NCBI GenBank assembly: GCA_029582265.1 | Contig: CM055827.1 | Location: 667,074-731,073 of the forward strand | Source of the DNA: Zoroaster sp. YZ-2022 | Taxonomy: Eukaryota; Echinodermata; Asteroidea; Forcipulatida; Zoroasteridae | Reading direction: 5' to 3' | Length of the DNA: 64,000 nucleotides | Part shown: positions 24,301 through 31,100 of the stretch, in pieces | Numbering within the stretch: position 1 is the first letter of the stretch | How the letters are laid out: every line of letters begins with the position of its first letter | Position numbers and translations under genes: made by a program | The notes under the pieces: generated by a model | Told to the model about the DNA's origin: nothing | Databases searched by the model: none | What the model saw: the letters and a program-made list of their open reading frames with translations, nothing else

Positions 24301-27300
24301 TTTTCTAAATAACCATTATGAACATGTTGACATATGAGTGGAAATAAATAAACCAACAATAAAACAAAATCTGATATCAAATAAAATATAATGTTATAGT
24401 ATGTCTTAAGTTTAAAACTAGGTAGGGGTTACCATGGATTCTAAGCTTACTATTCCTCTCTATGTCTCTCTCTGTCTTTCTTGACTTGTCCAGACAACAA
24501 GAGCCTTACTGTGGCCATTGGGATCTTTAATCATCCTGCTACGGTCAAAACATGACACAACTACCATTTTTTGAGTTGTCTTACCTGCAAGACCTTGTCA
24601 ATTTTCTGTTTGAAGTCAGAGGGATTCATATGGCCAGCTGTACCTTCCAAGGGTACCCCCATTTCTCCAGAGATGAACGAGACACAAGGAACACATATTA
24701 CTGGATCTATAGCTTATGGTTAAGGAACACTTGATTACATGATAAGTTTCATCTAATATGCCCAATTAATATATTAGAGATATTGTTCCATGTAATTATC
24801 TTTATGGAACAGACATTGGATGGCCACTGAAGTGAAGCAATGTTTAAAAGTAGTTAGTAAATTACTATTTTCAATTACTGGTCTTACAAAGTAGGGTCAT
24901 GTGAATGTATTGGGGTCATGACCTTTATATGGGAGTATTATGCTACTGATTATGTGTGCTTAAATCAGTACATGTTAAACAAGAACATTTAGAAAAATTA
25001 TTAAAATTACAAAAACCAGTGAAAATAATCAGGGGGTTTATCTCCAAGTCACTGTCTTCAGTGACACTGAGCACAGATATTAAAATACTACTTCTGTTTA
25101 GGGTTTTGGATTTGATTGGTTAAAGATTGTTATCAGTTACTGCTCAATATTGGGACAGTTGAATTTATTGGGGCATAATTGTATACATCAAATATACACA
25201 TATCTTCCCCAATCATGACTGCATGCTAGCCTAGGTATAAGAACTATAAGGATACAATACTGAGAAAACTGCTTACATTCTTCGCTGTAAAGAAAAAGAA
25301 ATATAACAAAGGTATTTTATTTTAAGAAAAGATGTAACATTTGTATTTGGTAACATACACATTTTAACTATCTAGTTTTCAAGAAATACCTTCCTTTTAA
25401 TAGCTCAAGCATTTCAGTTAAAGGAACAATCAATGTCACAATCAACAGGGCATGGAATCTGAGTGCTAGTTTTAGATTAACTCAGTGACTGGAAATAATA
25501 CCCTACATGATAAGGTCATATAACCGTTGCTGCTGCTAGTAATTTTCAGTCACCGTGTTCATCTCAAACTGGGATACAAATTCCATGTCATGTTGAAAGT
25601 CTGCTCTAATCATGATGATATTGTCCCTTTAACATTAACCCTCCTATGCCCAGGCTGAAATTTGGCCCAGTAAGCACCGCATCCGGCACAGACAGTCACT
25701 TGAGTATTTTTGGTTGCATTGCCAATTGTTCACACATGTGTATTTTTCTCTAAGAGTGCTGGAGATAGTGGCAAAGTCAAACACACTTGTGTATGTCCTA
25801 CGTTATATGCAGAGTCACACAGAGCTGTGTATGTACTGCATAAGTTAACAGCAGACTCATGTACAGTCGAGCGGTTTTGGTTTGACCTCCTACCATAGCC
25901 CCATGTCCTTGTATTTATTTGAGTGCACTGCACAAAGTCAATGGGTTGGGAGTTACATACAAATTTTGAGTGTCTTTGATTGTTAAACCTATAGGATGGT
26001 TAACATGCTTAAATTGCATGCTATACTAATCATAGAATTTGACTAAATTGGCTTTTTAAAAATTCCTTTAAAATATTTTTCAATTTTGTCTTACTGCAAA
26101 TCAAGAATATCAAGCAAGAGTGTATGCATGTACAAAATCAAGTCCAAATCTCTGAGGTCTAGTCCAAATTAGGGTCACACAAATCCAGCTCATGTTTATT
26201 ACAAAATGTGACTTCCCATTAAGTTTTAAAATACATGATGATGAAAGTTTGATTAATCCATAGTACAGGTCTTTAAATGTCTGTTATGAATGAGGTAGGA
26301 CCTACCTGTTTGAATTTAATTTGATAGCCACCATATCAGAGTCAATACATTGCTTAGATACTTCTTCATCTTCCCATGTCGCATCCATCTGAGTTGAACT
26401 CTCATCATCACCTGCAAATATACAGACCATATCATGAGTGGTAGATTTTGGATTGGTCGGGGGTGGGGGGGAGTAAAAAATTACAAGGTAAAGATTTTAT
26501 TATCATACTTGCACTGTACACAAAAGATATGGAAAGAGATCAAGTGACTGCCATCCAATCAACAAAATCCGAAAAGTCTCCCCAAGTTCTAATATGCAAG
26601 CCTGGAATATATTTTGTGTAAGGGTAAGGACAATTTTGCTGAGTAAAGGACACTTCCATTGCCCTGGTCTTGGCCTTGGTACCCCTACAAAATGATATTC
26701 CAGACATAAGTATGGTCACCATTTGTCAATTAATTATGTCCTTTCTTAATAATTATACCAGAAATAAACTGACAAGGAAAACTGATCAGGTACATAAATA
26801 AATGTTTGGGTTAATAAATTATTAGACAAACAGTGCCCCATACTTTTTACTACAGTTTTTTCCACTGTTAAATAAATTGTGCACAAATAAATTTGATTTC
26901 AAATTCATAAAAACAAGGGGTAGAATGTCGTATCCGACCGCCACTTTTTCTCATTAAATATAACCAATAATGTAATCCTACCTACCTAGTAAGGTGGAGA
27001 ACATATGGATGATGATGGACATATACTTCAAATTATTCCAGGATATTTATTTCTAATGAAAATCAGGCATTTTTGGTATACGATGACTTCCTCAGTCATG
27101 TCAGTCTGTTCTTGTCAACTCCCCATAACTTAAGTGACCAACACGGTCATTGGACATGCACAGTGGCAACTATAAATTATAATAGTATCCTTCTATTTTC
27201 TGAAGGGGGGAGGATTTTTTTAGAAGGGAAATCAAGTCCGAAAACATCATAAAAGTGGACTTTAAAGATAGTATTCGCTTTCTGTACCCCCAAAAATCGA

Positions 27301-27810
27301 TGGAATCATTTTTAACTGGTTAGTGGTTGCAAAAAAAATTCAAAAAACCCTTAAAAAGTGATGGTCGGATATGACATTCTTTCCAAATTGTGCACAAATA
27401 AATTTGATTTCAAATTTATAAAAACAGGGTCAGGGGGCCGACAGGGCCAGGGGCAAGGCTCACAAAGTTAAAATGAGTTGGTCTATTTATACCACCTCAT
27501 TGTAGTTGGTAAATGGTTAAACTAAAATGTAGAAGTTTTGTAGAATGAATTCTGGTATGATTGATAGACCTCTTTAGTAAAATCTTTCTACAAATAAATA
27601 ATCACACGCCCTCATTCGACCAAATAATAAAGTGTCGGAAATGTATGACTTAACCCGTTCTAAAACTATGCAGTGACAGTGCAAAATGTTAATTCCTCAT
27701 TCTTCACTATTAGTATTAGTTTACTAACCTCGAACGTAAACAACGAACAACACCTTTCGCTGTTTCGCTGCTGTGATAGCAGCAGTGATGGAACCTTCAA
27801 ACCACCGCAT
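5664..27810 (-). CDS. UBXN4: UBXN4 (erasin/UBXD2) orthologue, ER-membrane p97/VCP adaptor, 10 coding exons
   Basis: Coding exons in gene order are 27729-27810, 26306-26411, 25256-25284, 24585-24706, 22097-22357, 20886-21169, 9722-9824, 7287-7418, 6448-6692 and 5664-5802. They sum to 1503 nt (500 residues plus TAA), close to the 508 of human UBXN4. All introns are GT-AG and phases agree at every junction. Domains: thioredoxin-like UAS region about 1-115, low-complexity Ser/Thr/Pro linker 114-160, charged coiled coil about 175-290, UBX domain about 294-373 with the p97-binding FPR loop at 344-346, hydrophobic membrane segment 395-417, and a C-terminus ending DENNTWNGNSTQQM as in human. Family knowledge: UBXN4 sits in the ER membrane with both ends in the cytosol and recruits p97 for ER-associated degradation. 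The start ATG has A at -3. Introns carry hAT elements, MITEs, minisatellites and a nested zinc-finger exon. Exon joins are by eye; identity is near certain. Confidence 0.94.
6448..6692 (-). CDS. UBXN4: UBXN4 exon 9: membrane-embedded segment
   Basis: It encodes residues 374-454. FGIITMLFAPLTFFWNFIYN at 395-414 is the hydrophobic stretch that anchors erasin in the ER membrane. The acceptor AAATCAG keeps phase 0; a nearer TATAG would break the frame. Confidence 0.9.
7287..7418 (-). CDS. UBXN4: UBXN4 exon 8: second half of UBX domain with FPR loop
   Basis: It encodes residues 330-373, including FTMSTTFPRRRF and LELVPTAAIIVLP. The FPR turn that contacts the p97 N-domain in UBX proteins is at 344-346. 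It is flanked by ATATAG and GTAAGA. Confidence 0.94.
7622..8075. repeat. 22-bp minisatellite, about 20 units
   Basis: The unit is close to GGGTATGTAGGGGCAAGGAA plus GC. Because 22 is not a multiple of three and no stop occurs, all three minus frames stay open with a rotating 22-residue Pro/Tyr/Leu repeat. It lies in the UBXN4 intron between exons 7 and 8. Confidence 0.95.
8165..8439. mobile_element. TTAA-flanked MITE, intact ends
   Basis: TTAAAGGGAATGTACAACA at the left mirrors TGTACATTCCCTTTAA at the right. TTAA at both tips is the target-site type used by piggyBac and Kolobok transposons. Non-coding. Confidence 0.8.
9180..9340 (-). mobile_element. tRNA-derived SINE relic
   Basis: The minus strand has a B-box-like GGTTTGAGTCCC in a tRNA-like 3' half, without the rest of a foldable tRNA. 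Confidence 0.3.
9722..9824 (-). CDS. UBXN4: UBXN4 exon 7: first half of UBX domain
   Basis: It encodes DIARIQFRLPDGSTVTQQFD and onward (295-329), matching human VARIQFRLPDGSSFTNQFPS. The acceptor is ATTCAG and the donor GTGAGT, ending in phase 0. Confidence 0.94.
10045..10155 (-). repeat. Dispersed repeat fragment (GAAACGTCGAGTTGTAAC family)
   Basis: The reverse complement reads GATCGAAACGTCGAGTTGTA, then TTTACTACTCA and ACATGGTGTCACCGCAA, shared with 18370-18475. Confidence 0.6.
10829..10918. mobile_element. 90-bp TTAA-flanked mini-MITE with perfect 17-bp ends
   Basis: TTAACCCTAACTCCCTA at the left and its exact reverse complement at the right. It is the smallest member of the TTAACCCTAAC family. 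Confidence 0.8.
11739..12086. mobile_element. TTAA-flanked MITE, AGGG-type ends
   Basis: TTAAAGGGAAGGTCCAACAT at the left and CCAATGTTGTACCTTTCCTT near the right tip, with TTAA at both edges. Confidence 0.75.
13340..13530. repeat. Degenerate GGTTTGAGTTGG-rich repeat
   Basis: Repeated TTGAGTTAGATTGGTTTGAG and related blocks; low complexity, no coding signal. Confidence 0.6.
13709..13790. repeat. 22-bp tandem repeat, about 4 copies
   Basis: The unit contains CGTGTACACGTTTGACAC; CGTGTACACG within it is self-complementary. Confidence 0.85.
14935..14940 (-). terminator. Polyadenylation signal of the zinc-finger exon
   Basis: AATAAA on the minus strand lies 46 bp past the TAG stop. The exon therefore has its own close 3' end and is a terminal exon rather than an internal UBXN4 exon. 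Confidence 0.6.
14986..17365 (-). CDS. Terminal exon of a six-finger C2H2 zinc-finger protein, nested in UBXN4 intron 6
   Basis: An uninterrupted frame of 793 codons follows a good acceptor (pyrimidine-rich, CTTCCTTGTGCAG), so the true protein starts in an upstream exon I could not find. There are three pairs of C2H2 fingers. Counting from position 17373 as residue 1, pair 1 has C27,C30,H43,H48 and C56,C59,H72,H77. Pair 2 has the same spacing at 227-277 and pair 3 at 449-499. In each pair the second finger contains WCR-x-C and NR-x-(D/F)NL(R/K)RHY. About ten residues later comes a conserved helix-like tail (FETME, FETRE, LETRE) followed by charged residues. A sumoylation-type motif IKIEPEE lies near residue 184. 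The last 300 residues are Ser/Thr/Gln-rich, and a structured-looking C-terminal segment follows. Inferred role: nuclear DNA-binding protein, targets unknown. No named family recognised. Confidence 0.85.
17721..17919. mobile_element. TTAA-flanked MITE upstream of the zinc-finger exon
   Basis: TTAAAGCCCGGTTCATACTT at the left and AAGTATAAACTGGCCTTAA at the right. The inverted ends continue into CG-rich arms (GCGAGGCAAATT / TTCGCATTTGC). Confidence 0.65.
18370..18475 (+). repeat. Dispersed repeat fragment (GAAACGTCAAGTTGTAAC family)
   Basis: Opposite orientation to the copy at 10045-10155. It runs directly into the 64-bp tandem array, whose unit starts with the element's end (ATGGTGTCACCGCAA). 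Confidence 0.6.
18447..18747. repeat. 64-bp tandem repeat, about 4.5 units
   Basis: GTCTTTACTTATCC recurs at 18473, 18537, 18601, 18665 and 18729. The array appears to have grown from the end of the adjoining dispersed repeat. Confidence 0.92.
18962..19210. repeat. Cluster of short palindromes rich in GGGAAC/GTTCC
   Basis: AATGTCCCAGTTC (18962-18974) pairs perfectly with 18981-18993. TTTCAGGAA (18992) pairs with TTCCTGAAA (19010-19018). TTGGGAACAGC (19025) pairs with AGCTGTTCCAA. More GGGAACA/TGTTCCC hexamers follow. Confidence 0.7.
19321..19364. repeat. Perfect 17-bp inverted repeat
   Basis: GCAACAAGATGCAACAA at 19321-19337 and its exact complement at 19348-19364, with a 10-nt loop. Confidence 0.85.
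19624..20131. repeat. 36-bp minisatellite, about 14 units
   Basis: The unit contains GTCTTGACCACAGGTTAGCG and ACCAGTTTTGGGCACG. As 36 is a multiple of three, one minus frame stays open as a 12-residue repeat (HAQNWSLTCGQD). No start context or splice signals; treated as intronic in UBXN4 intron 6. Confidence 0.95.
20607..20820. repeat. 20-bp tandem repeat and an ATGA/AATG tetranucleotide run
   Basis: AATAAGTTCATTGTGATGTC repeats at 20600-20665 and again at 20788-20818, with (AATG)n at about 20760-20788 between. Confidence 0.85.
20886..21169 (-). CDS. UBXN4: UBXN4 exon 6: charged coiled coil
   Basis: It encodes residues 201-294, almost all Lys/Arg/Glu/Gln/Ala. The segment RLAKERVREQIARDRAEKQS matches human RAARERIKQQIALDRAERAA. 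It ends in phase 2 at a strong GTGAGT donor. The following intron is 11 kb and contains the zinc-finger exon on the same strand. Confidence 0.93.
21286..21342. repeat. (ATG)n trinucleotide run, about 19 units
   Basis: In the UBXN4 intron between exons 5 and 6; the poly-His frame on the minus strand is an artefact. Confidence 0.92.
22097..22357 (-). CDS. UBXN4: UBXN4 exon 5: low-complexity linker and start of coiled coil
   Basis: It encodes 87 residues (114-200). A Ser/Thr/Ala/Pro-rich stretch is followed by KKELTKLEKAARLRQKMEEI, the start of the charged helix seen in human UBXN4. It begins in phase 0 after an AAG acceptor, so the ATG at its start is internal and not the initiator. Confidence 0.9.
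22513..23980. mobile_element. hAT-type non-autonomous element, copy 1 (right end lost)
   Basis: It begins TAGGCTTGGGCGAT and shares its outer parts, in opposite orientation, with the element at 32292-33258. The right tip stops at AAATCGATA and lacks the last 13 bp of the inverted end. It carries some 500 bp of internal sequence missing from copy 2. It lies in the UBXN4 intron between exons 4 and 5. Confidence 0.75.
24585..24706 (-). CDS. UBXN4: UBXN4 exon 4: end of UAS region
   Basis: It reads PVICVPCVSFISGEMGVPLE and onward (residues 73-113), the counterpart of human PVVCVPSSFFIGDSGIPLEV. It ends in phase 0 at donor GTAAGA. Confidence 0.92.
25256..25284 (-). CDS. UBXN4: UBXN4 exon 3: 29-nt microexon
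   Basis: The acceptor is TTTACAG and the donor GTATCC. With split codons at both ends it encodes SEECKQFSQYY, equivalent to human SEACLQFSQIY. Without it exons 2 and 4 do not join in frame, which argues that this very short exon is real. An automated predictor would probably miss it. Confidence 0.88.
26306..26411 (-). CDS. UBXN4: UBXN4 exon 2: UAS/thioredoxin-like region
   Basis: It encodes GDDESSTQMDATWEDEEV onward (residues 28-62), matching human GDDEQSTQMAASWEDDKV. The acceptor is TTTGCAG and the donor GTAGGT; it ends in phase 2. Confidence 0.92.
26874..26915. repeat. 42-bp direct repeat, left of MITE copy A
   Basis: Matches 27385-27426 with one mismatch; begins AAATTGTGCACAAATAAATT. Confidence 0.85.
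26919..27384. mobile_element. GGTAGAATGTC-type MITE, copy A
   Basis: GGTAGAATGTCGTATCCGAC at the left mirrors GGTCGGATATGACATTCTTT at the right, with ends of about 30 bp. It is flanked by 42-bp direct repeats. It lies in UBXN4 intron 1. Confidence 0.8.
27385..27426. repeat. 42-bp direct repeat, right of MITE copy A
   Basis: Partner of 26874-26915; starts at the base after the MITE end. Confidence 0.85.
27729..27810 (-). CDS. UBXN4: UBXN4 exon 1: start codon and first UAS residues
   Basis: It encodes residues 1-27 (MRWFEGSITAAITAAKQRKV then a hydrophobic strand), matching the human start MLWFQGAIPAAI. It ends in phase 1 at donor GTTAGT. The ATG lies 298 bp from the divergent STARD3 ATG. Confidence 0.9.
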
Positions 27811-28108
27811 GATAGAGGCGAAAATAGAGGCGAAAGAAGAGCTCAAAATATTCAATCAAACCCAGTAGGCAGTACAAAGGTGTCCCAGTACAAATACGCA
27901 GTATGTGTCTGGTCTCCAGAATTCTGCATCTCAAATTTTAACGTTTTAGAACCAGAATTAGAACCAGACTGAACTTATCTAAAGACTTAATTCCTGACTT
28001 CATTACCGTGTGAACGTATACCGATAAAAAATGGTGTACCGGCTTTTGACCTCACAATAAGTCATGTGATACCATGCATGAATTAACGCTACATGATCCC
28101 CGAAAATC
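27811..28108. promoter_or_regulatory. Bidirectional promoter region between UBXN4 and STARD3
   Basis: Only 298 bp separate the divergent start codons, so both 5' UTRs and both core promoters must lie here unless upstream noncoding exons exist. No TATA box is evident on either side. A TCATGTGA E-box lies at 28072-28079. The segment is free of the MITEs that crowd both sides. Confidence 0.7.
28072..28079 (+). promoter_or_regulatory. TCATGTGA (M-box type E-box) 29 bp before the STARD3 ATG
   Basis: The 8-mer matches the core bound by MiT/TFE factors (MITF, TFEB, TFE3), which drive lysosomal genes in vertebrates. Use here is inference; a single 8-mer is weak evidence. Confidence 0.3.
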
Positions 28109-28141
28109 ATGTCAGTAAATAACTCAGATACTCAAATGGCT
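28109..28141 (+). CDS. STARD3: STARD3 exon 1 (11 codons), inferred start
   Basis: ATG with A at -3 opens MSVNNSDTQMA and ends in phase 0 at a perfect GTAAGT donor, matching the phase-0 acceptor of exon 2. The N-terminus is poorly conserved in the family, so support is positional: strong donor, correct phase and divergence from UBXN4. Confidence 0.65.
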
Positions 28142-31100
28142 GTAAGTAGTTATGGTTTAGATAATGCATGAGTACTAATATGTTACTGTTTTGTCATTTA
28201 TAACCATGATTTTCGTTTTGGTTTGATCATGGAGGAAGGAATCATTGTTGGCAAGTGAAGATATCTGTGTGTCGTTATTGTTATTTGCTCATGTGTGTGA
28301 GGGACTGAGGGGGTAACAGGACAGGGCGGATCCAGGGTGAAAAAAGGGGGCACTTCTTAGGTGCACATGTTAATGGTGACATGCTGAATAGCATAGGGTT
28401 GCGCAGACGCTCATACACGATTTATGGCATGTCATTTAAGCCAGCACAGCAAAACAATATTTTGACGTCTTTTAAAAATATTCATTCAATTCATGTAGGA
28501 ATTTAATAAAGGGAAAGAAAAACATTTGAAATGTTGACAAAACTATAACTACAAGTACAAGTATGCTTTCCTGTCTGGAGGGTTCGAGCACTGGGTCGCA
28601 GATGGTAATGCATATTCTAAATAAACAATTCAGCCCCTAGCCCCATTCTAGGGCCAATACACTGACTCCAGGTAGAATGTCACATCCGACCGCCACTTTT
28701 TCTCATTAAATATAACCAATAATGTAATCTTACCTACCTGGTAAGGTGGAGAACATATGGATGATGATGGACATATACTTCAAATTGTTCCAGGATATTT
28801 ATTTCATGAAAAATCAGGCATTTTTGGTATACGATGACTTCCTCAGTCATGTCAGTCTGATCTTGTCAACTCCCCCATAAGTGACCAACACGGTCATTGT
28901 ACATGCACAGTGGCAACTATAATAGGATCCTTCTATTTTCTGAAGGGGAGGATTCTTTTAGAAGGGAAATCAAGTCCAAAAACCATCATAAAAGTGGATT
29001 TTAAAGATAGTTTTCGCTTTCTGTACCCCCAAAAGTCGATGGAATCATTTTTTAACTGGTTAGTGGTTGCAAAAAAATTCCAAAAAACCCTTAAAAAGTG
29101 GCAGTCGGATACGACATTCTTTCCCTGACTCCTTCCGTATCCTTGGACCTAGCCCCACATGTACAAAAAGGGTGATTTTTCTCTTTTATTAATCTTTGAT
29201 CTGCTAATTATTACAACCTTAAATTTAGTGATTAGGTAAGCTTACCCAAACAGATACATTTGGCATAAAACCCTTTAATCTGGGATAGCTCACTTTCATG
29301 AAATATTAGAAACATTTTTAAAATTACCAATTTCACAGTAGCAACCTTCATGCCAAAAGTGTCTGCTGCTTTGGGCATGCTTACCTAATCACAAAATATT
29401 TAGAATAAGATTGTTATATTCAGCAGATCAAAAGTTGAATAAAATCGCCCCCTTTGTGTACAAAAACATGGCACATATTACCGTGGAAGTTTCTATTAAA
29501 CTTTTCATTAAAGTGAAGCACCTCGGACAAAATTATTCCTAGTGAATATTTATACCATCAAGAGCTTTACACAAGTAAGTTTGATCTTAAAGTTGTACAA
29601 TTTGTATGCCTTTAATTATGAAGGCTTAACTGATACTATCAGATTTATTATTCATACATGGAATGGATGCTTAAAAACATACAAAGTAGAGACACCTTTG
29701 CCAGATATGAAGTCTTGAGACATACTGGTGTGCTCCAAATGTCAACAAGCTCGTGTCACATTCTGTATGCAGATGTAACAAAGTCATGCCCTTTGAATAA
29801 TAGTCCAGTCCTTCCACCCCTGTGATTGATATGGATGACTCCAGGTCATCTGATTATTTGCATAATAATAACAATAAATCTTAACTTCCAACAATGTCAT
29901 TGTCACCTTAGCAGTTATTGTGAAAGACATCAGGTTGGTATTTGAATTATTTGAAATCTTTAAGTAGACATGTGTTTCAGCTCTGTCACTTCTTGGACTA
30001 GCCCTTTCTGTTTTATTTGGGCTTTGACAAGAAAACAGTATTACTACTGATGAAGTTTAGCTAGTAGTAAGAGTTAATTGTGGATGTAGCATGTACTAAT
30101 CTGGACACCTTTTGGTGAAGTGTTCACAAGCATATATAGTTTAGTGAGCTGACTTATTTCCAGGGCAGTGTGTAGTTAGTTTGAAAGCTCTTGTCTGTGT
30201 AATTAAGTTACTCATTGCAATTTGGTTAGCATGGCTCTTTGCTCTCAGTTATTGGCATTGCAGCCATAAATCACCTAACAATGACACTATAGTTTTGTAT
30301 GTACCTTTGTTATTTTGCTATGGTACATCTAACAGTTTAAATTAGTATCGTTTTGCAGGTGTTTTTTTTTTTTTTAATTTGATTCTCTGGATAATGTGGC
30401 CAGCCGTTATGCAATAAACCCTGTCATGGTCATATGCGCCATGTTTTTAACAGGGCAAAATTGTTTATTTCAAACACATATTTGCTGTCTGCGACCCAGT
30501 GCTCAAACTTCATGCCCGCGTCTGGAGTGCATGTGAAGTTTGTGCGCTGGGTCGCGGACGGCAACAAGGGTTCGAAATAAACAATTTTGTCCCATTAAAA
30601 AACATGGCGCATATAACCGTGACAAGGTTTATTGCAGACACTGAGGCATTCTGAACACTTGTAATCAGTCACTTTGTTGGACATACATGGGTTTGACTCT
30701 GCAGTTTTATGTTTGTTACTAGGATGCAGTGAACGGATTCCAACCGTCCTTACGTGATGAGCTTGCTCAGCGAGCTGCTTATACTATCTACAGTCGATCA
30801 AAATCTAATCATGCCCAGGACCTGACCAGTAGCTCCACCAGTGTCAATGGGCATAGCTCCAATCCTTTGCGTTTACAGCAGATGGTGAGAGAACTTCGGT
30901 TCTCAACAGTGCGACGGATGTTTTCTCTTGTAATTGTGTTTGACTTCCTATTGTTAGCCGTCTTGTGGTTTATCTACATCAATGTGAGCTTCATTAAAAA
31001 TATATATATATATATAAAGATATTCAGGTGTAAATTTTATAGAAATGATGATTTCTTAGTGGCTTTTGCCGCTGAAATTTTTTATTTATTTTCTCATTTA

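Noticed and set aside
30724..30732. STARD3 start at the ATG at 30724
   Set aside because: That ATG is out of frame and meets a stop at the third codon; the coding frame needs an upstream exon.
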